A DNA stretch of 64,000 nucleotides from Anthoceros angustus (lineage: Eukaryota; Streptophyta; Anthocerotopsida; Anthocerotales; Anthocerotaceae). A program made the position numbers and the translations under genes. The notes beneath the pieces are model-generated. The model had not been told where the DNA came from. It was given only the letters and a program-made list of their open reading frames with translations, and did no database searches. This document shows, one piece after another, positions 33,491-43,699 of the stretch. Every line of letters starts with the position of its first letter. The stretch's first letter is position 1. The DNA lies in assembly GCA_010909165.1 (NCBI GenBank), contig MU008159.1:806001-870000 (forward strand), in the 5' to 3' direction.

Positions 33491-34908
33491 ATGGGGATGG
33501 GCGGAGGAACCGGCACCCGGGAGTGCTGGGCTCGCCCAACGGGAGGGGGGGCTCCGGGGCATCGACTACCTGGCTGCTGCTGCTTCTCCTGGTGATTCTG
33601 TCTTGCACCGTGTTTCTGTGCTTTGTGAACTCGGGCGAGCCTGCGGAGGAGGCGTCGGGGAGGCGGGTTCTGGGCAGCGGGGATGCGTATGGCGAGCCCG
33701 GGCAAGGGAGAAGGTACAGCAAGGCGGCCACCATGAGCGCCAGGGCGATGGCGATGCAGCAGCAGACCCGGTCCAGGCAGAAGGTGGCCATCCAGCGCAA
33801 CGGGGAGGCGCCCATCCCCTTCATGCTGGTGACGGCGGAGCGGCCCACGGGGTGCCAGACCATGGAAGGCTCCCACATGCTCATGAAGAGCTACAAGAAC
33901 AAGGTGGACTACTGCAGCCTCCACGGCTGCAAGGTGTGGTACAGCCTCGAGGTCTGGGACGAGAGCATGCCCGGGACGTGGGCCAGGTACAGGCTGCTCA
34001 AGAAGCTCATGCTCACGTTCCCGGACATCCCGTGGTTCATGTGGATGGACGGGGACGCCATGTTCACCGACATGGGGTTCGAGATCCCGTTCCGAGACTA
34101 CGACGAGTGGGGGAAGCGCATGGTGTTCCACGGCTTCGAGGACAAGGTGGGTGCGATATCGATGTGGAAGGGAGTGTGGGGCGTGGGTGGGTTCTGGAAT
34201 GCAGCGACTTGGATGGGTGTGTGAATGTGGGGAATATGGATGCGATGGTTTTGTGGGTGCAAGCGGGGTGTGATGGGACTACTAGTGTGGGACGTTGTTG
34301 GGTTCTGGAATGCGATGGTTTCGTGGGTGCAGGTGTATGGCGACAGCCCCGACTGGGCGGGGATCAACGCGGGGGTGTTTCTCATGAAGAACTGCGACTT
34401 CACGCGGGAATTCTTCGACCGGTGGATCCAGATGGGGGACCCGGCGAGGGAGCCCGCCGTGCGCGCCAAGCTGAACGCGGAGCTGCCGAGCCGGCCCAAG
34501 AGCTGGCCTGCGGACGACCAGAGCGCGCTGGTGTACCTGCTGCGCGAGAACAAGGCGGTGACGGACAGGAACCGCACGCAGGACGACTTCTTCCGAGTCT
34601 ACCTGGAGCTGCGCTACTACCTCCACGGCTACTGGCAGATTTTGGTGGACAAGTACGAGAAATGGGAGGCCCAGGGCAATCTGGCCGACAGCGGGAAGGA
34701 GGAGGACGTGTGGCCCTTCGTCACGCATTTCGTCGGCTGTAAGATCTGCTCCGGCGAGTACGCCACCACCTCCTCCAGGGCCTGCAGCAAGCAGTTCGAC
34801 CGAGCCTATGGGTTCGCGGATCAGCAGATCCTGGCCCTTGCTGGCATGGAGCATCCTCATCTTGCCACCCACCGTGTGCAGCCTATCAAAGGCCCTTATT
34901 TTCTCTAG
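33491..34908 (+). CDS. GT34 family glycosyltransferase (XXT/GMGT-like)
   Basis: Golgi type II membrane enzyme of family GT34, which includes xyloglucan 6-xylosyltransferases and galactomannan galactosyltransferases. Exon 1 ends at 34146 and exon 2 is 34333-34908, joined in phase 0. A transmembrane anchor (TTWLLLLLLVILSCTVFLCF) precedes the stem. The catalytic domain has SYKNKVDYCSLHG, WFMWMDGDAMFTDM (metal-binding DxD as D-G-D, where DSD is usual), WAGINAGVFLMKNC, ADDQSALVYLL, YYLHGYW and WPFVTHFVGCK. The 5' end is a problem: the anchor frame has no ATG before 33733, while ATGs at 33491 and 33497 lie in another frame. One indel in the G-run near 33541-33550 would join them. Otherwise translation might begin at 33733 and lose the anchor. 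Confidence 0.88.
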
Positions 34909-35070
34909 CGATGCGTGTCTTTGCCGAATTGTCCGTCCCCTGGCCTCTCCCCGCACCTGAATCGCACAAGGAATGCAACGCTCGTATCTGCTGTATGTGG
35001 CGGCGAGGGGTAACGGAGTCCTTTGGACGGCTTACAAGTAAATCTGATTTCCAACCCTCCAACCACCCAA

Positions 35071-35151
35071 GTGGACGTGCCGGAGTGGTTATCGGGCATG
35101 ACTAGAAATCATGTGGGTTCGCCCGCGCAGGTTCGAATCCTGCCGTCCACG
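35071..35151 (+). tRNA. tRNA-Ser (anticodon AGA)
   Basis: An 81-nt class II tRNA. The acceptor stem GTGGACG pairs perfectly with CGTCCAC, followed by discriminator G. D-loop AGTGGTTA is present. The anticodon stem CATGA/TCATG carries the loop CTAGAAA, anticodon AGA. The long variable arm (TGGGTTCGCCCG) is diagnostic for serine. The T-arm is GCAGG-TTCGAAT-CCTGC. There is no intron. Box A- and box B-like sequences are intact, so it is probably functional. Confidence 0.95.
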
Positions 35152-36385
35152 ACTCTGCTCGTTGTTGTCACAGGTTTTACATTCGTATGTCTATTAGGTA
35201 CGTTGATGGCTAGTTCCGAAGACCAACTTTGAATAGTACGGGCCGTAAAGGTTTGACACCCTTGCCAAATTCTCTCGAAGGACGTGTATTGGAAATGGAA
35301 ATCTGCAACTCGGACTACAACAATGTTGGACACCCTTCCCACGTTTGCAGGTTACCGCCGGTTTGGGTGTGAACCCTTTCAAGGGCCTTTCACAATGCAA
35401 ACGACACCGAGGCCGGGACTGCGCAGTTGGTTGGACTTTCCTACATAAAACTTTTGGACTTTCCTAAATAAGGAAAACTGTAGGAAACTGTGGCTCCGAA
35501 CGGCGCCGTGCGGGAAACTGCGGCCCCAGTTCAGAGTCAGCGGGAGGAGCGGGCCGGGTCCAAAGTTCGGCAAACATTTTAGTAATTTAATTATTAATTT
35601 ATGAACTACATAGTCGGCCGCGTCTAGTGGCTCGTCTCCCATTTCGTGTTTCGTCTTCCATTCCTTTGTGTTGCGTCTCCTTTCATCTGTCGTTTGTGGA
35701 CTTGAGTGTGGGGAAGTTAGAGTCCTTTCTAATTTTTTTATATTTATGGATATATTATTATATATTTTTCTAACTATGTTCTTATGGTCTCCCGACCATC
35801 ATGTACCTATTGGATTTGATAATGACTTGTTGTCAAATTCCATTTGCATTGTAGTTTTTTTACTTGCAATGAGTGGAGTTTTGGAGTAATTATTATGTAG
35901 GAAGCTAAAGAGGGAATGGTGGAAGTTTCCTTGGCAAATCACATTATGGAGAGATACATATGCGAGCATGGCATAGTAATGGAGCTAAGGTGCGGGATGC
36001 TCAATGGCGATTCGCTTATAGAATATCATATCCTAACTTTCTGGTTTTGTTGATATGCTACGCCCGTACATAGTTGTTTGGGTATTAGAAAAGCAGAGGA
36101 CCTAGAGAAGTTTAAGGTGGATTGTGTATGGCAGATGTATGATATCTATATGATTATATGGGAATAAGGATTGTGAGAAAGAGCTTCTGCATCATACACA
36201 CAAAAAACAATAATAAGGTGTATGTACTGAACAGACAAGCACACAGAAACATAACTACCAGTAAATTGCCACATTACTTTCATACTAGAACTTGTTGTTT
36301 CCTTGAGTGGCAATTGACGTGAACCTCCTTTTCCAAGATCAGTGCACACAATAAGAAGCGTGCCAATTCCTAGCATACTATCCTT
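35152..36385. other. No recognised gene
   Basis: Short frames without domains. A GC-richer patch at 35480-35560 contains GGGAAACTG phrases. No RNA gene was seen after the tRNA. Confidence 0.4.
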
Positions 36386-36860
36386 TTGGCAACTTCATGT
36401 CATTCCTGCCCTTCCTTGCCCTTCCTGTCCTTCCTACTTTTCTTCAACTTGCTTTCTTCAACATGCTTGTCTTGGATCCTTTCTTCGCGCCCTTCCTGTC
36501 CTTCCTGCCTTTCTTCAACCTGCTTTCTTCAACATACTTGTCTCGGAGCCCTTCTTCCTGCCCTTCCTGTCCTTTCTGCCTTTCTTCAACCTGCTTTCTT
36601 CAACATGCATGTCTCGGAGCCCTTCTTCCTGCCCTTCCTGTCCTTCCTGCCTTTCTTCAACCTGGCTCTTTAGGGGCCCTCCTTCCTGCCCTTCCTGCAT
36701 TTCTTCAACCTGCCTGTTTAGGGGCCCTCCTTCCTGCCCTTCTTGTCCTTCCTTCCTTTCTTCAACCCACCTGTGTAGAGCCTTTCTTCCTACCCTTTTT
36801 GCCTTTCCTGCCTTTCTCCCATTTGCCTATCTGGGAGCCCTTCTTCCTTCTATGTCTTGC
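36386..36860. repeat. Pyrimidine-rich minisatellite
   Basis: About seven degenerate units, 55-75 bp each, of the type CCCTTCCTGTCCTTCCTGCC then TTTCTTCAACCTGC. Because the unit length varies, several frames stay open on both strands. On the minus strand the translation is a repetitive KGRK/EGQE-rich chain. Just beyond (36850-37062, minus) is a 70-codon frame with a helical, glutamine/leucine-rich stretch (WLHIQQLMLQQELRRDELQM), which might be the N-terminal part of the same low-complexity protein. Confidence 0.75.
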
Positions 36861-37140
36861 CTTTCTTACCACTCTTGCTATGTTCACCAAGGCCTCCTTC
36901 TGTATTTTGGGGCAAACCTGCAAGCATCGCTGCTATTTTGAGCTGGTTTTCCATCTGCAACTCATCCCGACGTAGTTCTTGTTGGAGCATTAGCTGCTGA
37001 ATATGGAGCCATTTGGCCATCTTGGCAACTTCAATCTTTACCAAACAATAAAAACTATCCATAGGGAAACGGATGGGTTTTTTCCTATCATTTTTTTTCC
37101 CTCAATAAAACACAAACTTTCTATATAGAACTAATATATA

Positions 37141-37325
37141 TATATATATATAAACCACCCCTAAACAAGCCCTAATTTTCCACACAAACCCTAGTTTCCT
37201 TGTTTTCGGCATCTTGAACTCGTAAACTTTTACACATTGGGCATTTTAAGTATAATAATTTCTGGATTTTTTTATTTTTACTAATTTTAATTAAATAATG
37301 CCGAATCACCCTTCGGGGTACGGTA
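37141..37325. repeat. Dispersed TIR repeat, copy 2 (right half)
   Basis: Matches 3105-3274 closely (shared phrases CCTAATTTTCCACACAAACCC, CCTTGTTTTCGG, TAATTTCTGGATTTT, GCCGAATCACCC). It ends with CACCCTTCGGGGTAC, the same terminal inverted repeat. An (AT)n run sits at its left end. Confidence 0.8.
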
Positions 37326-37806
37326 GGTTCTTTCATGTGGTTGAGCAGTTGCGGCCATTCGAGACGCGCTGCCATAGGAGATAGCTTTGAGCCTTGGTTT
37401 CTGCGTGCTCTCGCAGAGCGCGCACGAGCCCACCCACCGTGAGGCCTCCCACCCTGAGCTCGCCCACCACTGACGTATGAACGAGAAATTTTTATAAGAT
37501 GAAGCGGGCTGGTGTTCAAAATGTAACGTATATACTGTAAAACTACGTATTTTAACCTCATAGTTCGTAGAACCTTGGGTTTTTTACGCTAATTCAGTTC
37601 GGCCTCCGAAGTCTTTCAGAGGCCGAACCGATTCAAACCGAACTAAACTCTAATCATTACTTGCTTATGACAGCACGTTGGGTCTTGTCCAGGTATCGGT
37701 TCTATTCAATTATGTGCTAGCGTGGGTTAGAATTGAATTGAACTGAGTGAACGGTCTTTGCAAACTGCCGGTCCGTAGGGGTCTTAAGTAGTTACAACAT
37801 GATAAT
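37326..37806. other. Spacer with hairpin
   Basis: The stretch at about 37598-37628 is a hairpin: TTCGGCCTC and GAGGCCGAA form a 9-bp stem around a 13-base loop. It is embedded in AGTTCGGTT/AACCGAACT-type sequence also seen at 57.6-58.2 and 61.1-61.7 kb. No gene. Confidence 0.4.
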
Positions 37807-37973
37807 GAGCAGGACAAAGTGTTTTAATGTGGAAATGGGAGCCTTGCAAGCGTCCCTAAAAAGGTCCACATTTCAACCGATGGATGGGCAGAGCAGGACA
37901 AAGTGTTTTAATGTGGAAATGGGAGCCTTGCAAGCGTCCTAAAAAGGTCCACATTTCAACCGATAGATGGGCA
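37807..37973 (+). repeat. Near-perfect tandem duplication, 84 bp
   Basis: 37807-37890 is repeated at 37891-37973 with one deleted base and one substitution. This is a very recent event (or an assembly artefact). Confidence 0.93.
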
Positions 37974-38711
37974 ATTTCGGTGTGCTGTACATAGGCAGTT
38001 GGACCATTTTATTTTTTTGATTTTTAGATGAAAATTATATTCTTCAACACGTCAAGGAATTTTCGAGACCTAGGTATTGCCATGCACTTGTAATTTTCAT
38101 AATAATATGAAGAAAAATATTACCCTGTAAACTTGTACACTTATTATTCTATGCGCTAATTATCCGAAAACCAGTCCATCCATGTGGGGTACTTTGATTT
38201 AGGATTTAGCGGGTCGAAATTAGGCATTTTCAAGGTTGCTTTATTATCATTATCAGAGGGTGATCTCGTGCAGATCTCTCTTGTAGTTATCAAAACCATG
38301 ATTTCTATGAACCAATTCAATTATATTTGTCAATGTTGACCCTATGTAGTTGGATAGGGTAGTTTGATTCCCTATTAGTCTAACTACGATTTATCTTGGT
38401 TTGCACAAGGCTGGGTACCCTAATGTTGTCTACGTGTTTTATTCATGTGAGGGAAGAGACCCAAAGGATGTTTATAACTAGGCCATAGAAATCTAGGCGT
38501 TCATAGTTGGTAACCAACCTTGGTCAACTTCAAAGAAAAATATTATCCACTTCTGCAAGCCATTTTGGAGTGAATGATGCATCTAATTGTATAATGTGCC
38601 TGCACTTGTTATGTGTTAAATTTGCGATAAATTTACCAATCAATTTAAAAAAGTCAAGAAAGAAAAATTACATATTGATCTTGAACGATAATGTATCTTT
38701 ATATGGGGAAA
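37974..38711. other. No recognised gene
   Basis: AT-rich, short frames only. Confidence 0.4.
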
Positions 38712-38905
38712 AATTGGACATCCTTGAACGACAATGTGTCAACTAAATTAGGTCAAGGAAGAATTGGACATCCTTAAACAACAATGTCTATTTAGGTCAA
38801 GGAAGAATTGAACATCCTTGGACCATGAAGTATCTACATTAGGTCGAGAAAGAATTGAACGTCCTTAGACCATGGTGTATCTAAATTAGGTCTAAGAAGA
38901 ATACG
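38712..38905 (+). repeat. Minisatellite, ~50-bp unit, four copies
   Basis: The unit AATTG(G/A)ACATCCTT...TAAATTAGGTCAAGGAAG recurs four times with substitutions. It lies directly upstream of the ubiquitin-like frame and its TATA-like sequence. Confidence 0.85.
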
Positions 38906-38951
38906 TCATGATTCCTTGGACCATGCTATATACATCTTCAAGTTTGGGCTC

Positions 38952-38961
38952 CTATATATAG
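38952..38961 (+). promoter_or_regulatory. TATA-box-like sequence
   Basis: TATATATAGA, preceded by CTCC, about 250 bp before the ubiquitin-like start codon. The spacing allows a 5' leader or a short intron. This is the clearest TATA-like element next to a reading frame in the window. Confidence 0.4.
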
Positions 38962-39210
38962 AAGGTGAATACTAGCATTTATCAATTCATTGTTTCATTA
39001 GCTTGTTGTCATATTACTTAGAAACTACAAGGTTTCTCTATATAAAATGCAAGCACGGGCTTGTATAAGTTGAAGTAAGTTGTCATACTCCTTCCGCAGT
39101 TGAAAATGATAAATTTTGAATTTGATAATATTGCTTCATTAGGCTAAATACTGTTGAATTACTTCCAGAGTGTGAGCTGAAAAACAAGAGTTCGAAGCAC
39201 AAGTAGCAAA

Positions 39211-39438
39211 ATGCAGATCTTCGTGAGGTTTTCAAATATGAAATTTGTGCTCGAGGTGGAGGGTAACAAGCCCATTTATTATATGAAGATGAAGCTCGAG
39301 AAGCACAGCGAAGTTCTCCACAACTTTCCTCCTCACAAGCAAAGAGTGTTTTACAACGGAAAAGAATTACAAGATCAAGTTGCTCTTGTTGACTATTGCA
39401 TCCAAGAGAACTCTCATCATATTGACCGTTCAAGTTAA
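39211..39438 (+). pseudogene. Degenerate ubiquitin-like protein
   Basis: 75 codons beginning MQIFVRF, with FVLEVEGNKPI, KMKLEKH, FPPHKQRVFYNGKELQDQVAL and DYCIQENS, which align along the whole ubiquitin fold. After ENS the frame leaves the family. Shifted by one base, LTVQVK replaces the final strand, which suggests a one-base indel near 39417. No C-terminal di-glycine is seen in either frame, so conjugation is not expected. It is either a decaying ubiquitin-like gene or a diverged ubiquitin-fold protein. Confidence 0.65.
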
Positions 39439-40227
39439 GTGTGTCGTTCAAGAAGGTGGATATGGATTTTCAAAGCATAAACTTAGAACATGAAATGTTG
39501 GAACAATCGTCTAAGAAGAAGATTAGAATTAGATAGCTAGTTTGCGATTCCTGGTTGGACCTCAATTGAGCCCAACCTATCATAGCTCAATGTAGTATAG
39601 CTCAATGTAATAGTAATATATTGACGTGTTATAATGCACAAATGTTCTGCATAAGTGTATTATTACGCTCATGTCTTGCAACAAAAATAATCAACCAAAA
39701 GTGCTACGAACTCATATCTTGCACTAATCGATAGTCATAAATTAAAAATCATATGTTAGTTATAAGAAAATAACTCAAAATTAAATGATTGATTGTCCAG
39801 TAAACGAAAGATCAAATAAAAAGGGGAATGCAAATGTACATGACATTACAAAATTACCTTCGTTCATACCAATGAAGATAATATTGTACTTGTTGAGTTT
39901 AAAATATGTTTGCCCAATGGTTTAATTTGAAAAATTTTTCCTACAATATTTTCGCATACACGCGCCATTCGAGCTTGGTTATCCAATTCGTTGTGCAGAA
40001 AGGGGTTATGGCTAAAATCCCGTCTTCTTTTGCGCGAAAACGCGCATTCGCTTTTTTTGAGAGAGTTTGCTAATTTAAATGTGGTGTTCAAATCTGCGAT
40101 ACCACTACCTGCATGTTCAGCTGAACTTTGGGCTAGTCGTCGAGAGCAGCAGATGTTCCTCGTCCGGTTGGCTCTGATCTTGGTGAATTGGTCATTGATA
40201 TAATTCATATTGTAGTCAATCCGGGCT
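39439..40227. other. No recognised gene
   Basis: AT-rich. The last ~100 bp before 40228 probably belong to the copia pol remnant (the frames read as decayed pol linker). Confidence 0.35.
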
Positions 40228-41092
40228 ATGAGCCTTAGTCACATCATGTGGCAGCTACAGGCCTTGAGTCCAAGCAATGGAAGGATGCTATATAGTCAGA
40301 ATATGATTTCTAACAAGACATGGGAGCTTTGCAAATCCCCTCAGGGGAGGAAAATTGTGACAAGCAAGTGGGTCTTCAAGCTGAAATATAGAGCTGATGG
40401 TTCCATTTCCCATTATAAGGCAAGGTTCGTCGCTCGTGGTTTTTTGCAAGTTCCAGGCTTGGATTATCACGATACCTTTTCTCCTTGGAGAAAAGATATA
40501 TCGAGATTTGGGCTTCATTAAGTCTTTAGCAGACTCTAATGTGTATTTGCTTTAGGATGACGCTGGTTATGTCATGTTGGCCTTGTACGTTGATGACAAC
40601 ATTGTTCTTGGTACCAACCTGCCAAACATTGAACGAGTTAAGTCCCTACTATCAGGAAGATTTGATATGGTGGATGTAGATGAGTTGTCTTATTGTCTGG
40701 GCATTGAAGGAGCAGTCACCAAAGACCGAGGCTGAGAGAAGTGCAATGGTTAATGTGCCATACTCACAGTTGGTTGGGTCTTTGATATTTTGTTCCAATC
40801 ATACACGTGCTGATGTTTCCTTGCCAATCAGCATGATCTTCCAATTCTTGAAGGCCCCTGGACAAGTTCATTGGTCAGCAGCAAAATACATCTTGCGATA
40901 TCTGAAAGGCACTAGCACACATGGCATACACTACTCGAAACAGACTATGGCTGAAGAGGGACTTACTCTGGTGGGCTACTGTGATGCCGATTGGGTATCA
41001 GACCCAAACACGAGGAAGTTCGTTTCGGCCTGGGCTTTTCTGCTTGCAGGTGATGTTGTTACCTGGTCATCTAAAAAGCAATCCACAGTGTC
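40228..41092 (+). pseudogene. Ty1-copia pol, left part of a split element
   Basis: Frames show copia RT and RNase H in pieces: [40 protein letters not shown] and FSP, then a deletion. Next come ALYVDDN (catalytic YVDD), DELSYCLGIE, and after another deletion SQLVGSLIFCS, YILRYLKGTSTHGI, YCDADW and WSSKKQSTVS. The reading stops in the middle of the RNase H motif 'STVSLSSTEAEY'. The remainder of that motif is found at 54359. Internal deletions and shifts make it inactive. Confidence 0.88.
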
Positions 41093-41239
41093 TGTGGACA
41101 AGGGAAGAACGGTAGACTCCCCCTTAGGAAGGTAATAGGAGTATTTTTTTTTGTTTTCTTTAGTATTCGATGTGGGGAATAAGGCGGTAAAAAGGGTAAT
41201 AATGACAATTTGGATTACGACGGAGAAGGGAAGGGCGAA

Positions 41240-41340
41240 CCTAGTGGTCCGGACTCGGGGAGAGGCGGACACAGTCCGGACTCGGAGAGAGCGGACCCGG
41301 TGGTCCGGACTCTGGAGGAAGAGGCGGGCTTGGTCGAGGT
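41240..41340. repeat. GC-rich short tandem repeat near left end of insertion
   Basis: Three copies of a ~35-bp unit around GTCCGGACTCGGGGAGAG and GCGGAC. GTCCGGAC is itself palindromic. It lies 150 bp inside the inferred left end and so could be a subterminal transposase-binding array (inference). Confidence 0.55.
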
Positions 41341-42129
41341 CCTGACCACTTTTGGGTTGATGCGCCGTTACACTTGCATCCTTGAGCCCGACTAACGCGA
41401 GTCACAGTCACCGGGCGGACTACTCCAGAGAGACTAATCCAAGTTCTGGTGACGGACCCTAACGCGTGGTGGTGAGTGCAGGTGTGGAGAACTCGGGATC
41501 CACCTCTTCCGGGCGGGATCTCGGCCGGAGTTGAGGCGGGCGTTAGCGAACCCGGAAGGCGTGTAGGCATGGGTGGGCGGCAGGGAATGCGAGAACACGA
41601 TAATATTCATACCGTGGAATAAGCGAGAGCGGCTTTTGCAATGAATAAAGCTGAAACCGGCGGGAACATGGGAGCAGCGCTGATCTGCCATTTTCCAAAA
41701 AATGCTTCAAAATTACAGTTGCTTTGTGTGCGGGGAGGCGGGATAATGTCATGACATAGGCTGGAAAAGGGATATACAACCTCGATGGGCACACATTTGC
41801 CTTGAAATAATGCCCATACATGACTTTCTTTGGTGGCGTGAAGAGGGCAGAGAGGCCTCTTGCTATTCATTCAGTACGTAAAGGGTATATGATTTTGGAA
41901 AAACCGTTTTAATGAGGGAGTAATAACTATTGGAGATGACAATGAAAATTCAACATGCAGTAGTGCAAGTCCCTGTTTCCATCTTCCAGAAATCAAGACA
42001 TGCAATTGCCGTTTCCATGCCTCTGGTGTGTGTTTTGTACCTGTCGAGTCTCACCTGCTTCATGGATGGGTGCTATCAAAGAAAAAACAATCTGGCAAGG
42101 GGAACAAAAGTCTCCAGAAGAGTGAGGAG
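41341..42129. other. No recognised gene inside insertion
   Basis: The GC-rich left part, to about 41600, has open frames on both strands without a domain. The rest is unique-looking sequence. Confidence 0.3.
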
Positions 42130-42820
42130 ATTGACTTACCTTAGAGAGAACTTTTGGACGCATGGACTCGAAATTCCGCCTTGACAAACATCGAAACATA
42201 TGGATATTGAAGCGGTATTGTCAATGGGCGCGGCATGCGGCGCCTCCATATCTTCTGCGGTAGAAACAAGTGACTTACCTTGCAGAACTCGTGGACGCAT
42301 GGTCCCGCGAAATGCCGCCGACAAGCGTTGTAACATATGCGAGTGGTATCGGTGTAAGCGAGGCGCGGCATGCAGCGCCTCCTACCGCCTACAAAGTGAC
42401 TTACCTTGGAAAGAACTAGGGACACATGGACCGCGAAATGCCGTCCCATCGACAAGCGTTGAAACATATGAGGAGTATGCGGGCTAGGGTATTGTCGGTG
42501 GAGGCCCCGGCATGCCGGTGCCTCCACTATCTATATTTTCTACAAACGGTAGAAACAAGTGACTTACCTTGAACTCGTGGGCCATGGCCCCGAAATGCCA
42601 TCCCTTCAAAAACGTGTAAACACATGAGGAGTGAATCGTGTAGGGGTGGGCGGTGGGCGCGGCATGCGGCGCCTCTGCTAAACAAGTGACTAACAAGTGA
42701 CGAACTAGGGAACACATGGACCCGCGAAATGCCATCCCATGTGACAAATGTTCAAACATATTAGGAGTGAACAAGCTAGGGTATTGTCAATGATGGCGCC
42801 AGATGCGGCGCCACGGAATT
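42130..42820. repeat. Tandem array, five ~130-150 bp units with GCATGC palindrome
   Basis: Five units share, in order, GTGACTTACCTT, a CGTGGACGCATGGTC-like phrase, CGCGAAATGCC, AC(A)AGCGTTG(A)AACATATG, GGTATTGTC and the palindrome GGCGCGGCATGCGGCGCC with variants. On the minus strand ACTTACCTT reads AAG|GTAAGT, a strong splice donor, just before the palindrome. The array could be repeated exon-intron borders of a minus-strand gene or a non-coding satellite. Confidence 0.8.
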
Positions 42821-43699
42821 TTTGGAAGACAACGGTAGACCACGTAAAAGCATGGACCCGTGCGCCTTCATTACATAGCGACGTAAAAGCGTGCGACCGT
42901 TCAGCCAACCTATCTAGTAATCACGGCCGAGTATGAAACTCGGGCAACATACGCTAACTCTATCGTGAAAACAAAACCCTAAAATCTCTAGTCTTGGGAC
43001 ACCGAATTCCTTCGTCAACCAAAGGACATCCATCATCCACTTCATGGTCACATCCTCCTCTCCTGCGAGATAAGGTCGGTGATTCATTCTATCTCGAATA
43101 GCCTTCTTGCGGAGCGTAAAGGTGCTTTCTTGCATTGAGGTTGAACCCATAATAGAGAATAATAGTCTTATTCACAAATAGTTTATGAATGTTTTTGGGT
43201 AAATTTCTCTTTCCCACTCTCTTCCCATTTCGCGATCGTCGATTGTCTGGTCCTCTAACAAAGAACTCCTCAACATATTTCCCTTCAAAAGCATCGTGTG
43301 CTCAGTCTGCAGTGGACCATAAGAAATGGGTTCGCAATCAAGTCTCGCTTTCCACCTTCCCAATCGAAGCCACATTATGTGTATCTCCGAGCATGGAGTT
43401 GCAATGAACATGCCCTTCCTTATCTCTTTGACATCTCCATTCATCCTTTCTATTTCTTGATGTTGTCGACTTGCATTCGTGAGCTCCCAAATACATATCC
43501 CGTTGAGGAACTTCTCTTAGTAATGCTTCATCAAGCACAACCTCCTCCGGCACTTGAAGTGGCGGCATGGCCTCCACCTCTTCTCTGTACCACCTCCACG
43601 GTTGTTTAAGCACTAGAGCAATATTGTTCTCCACAATAGTGGCAATTCCTTCTGGTCGACCCAAAACAACCTCCACCACACCCTCCGATGGCGTGATAT
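42821..43699 (-). other. Possible downstream coding remnants, minus strand
   Basis: Minus-strand frames at 43338-43760, 43172-43444 and 42914-43150 have protein-like composition (for example KHGLSNLATYITPSEG and MKWMMDVLWLTKEFGVPR). The first would follow the transposase-like sequence and may be its C-terminus. The last, beginning MGSTSMQESTFTLRK, may start a separate protein. No family was assigned. Confidence 0.3.

Noticed and set aside
33459-34742. 427-codon plus-strand frame over the GT34 gene
   Set aside because: It is an out-of-frame shadow in GC-rich coding DNA. The GT34 motifs are in the frame one base away.
36386-36975. Long phenylalanine/proline-rich plus-strand frames (up to ~199 codons)
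   Set aside because: They arise from a pyrimidine-rich minisatellite that keeps several frames open at once; not evidence of a protein.
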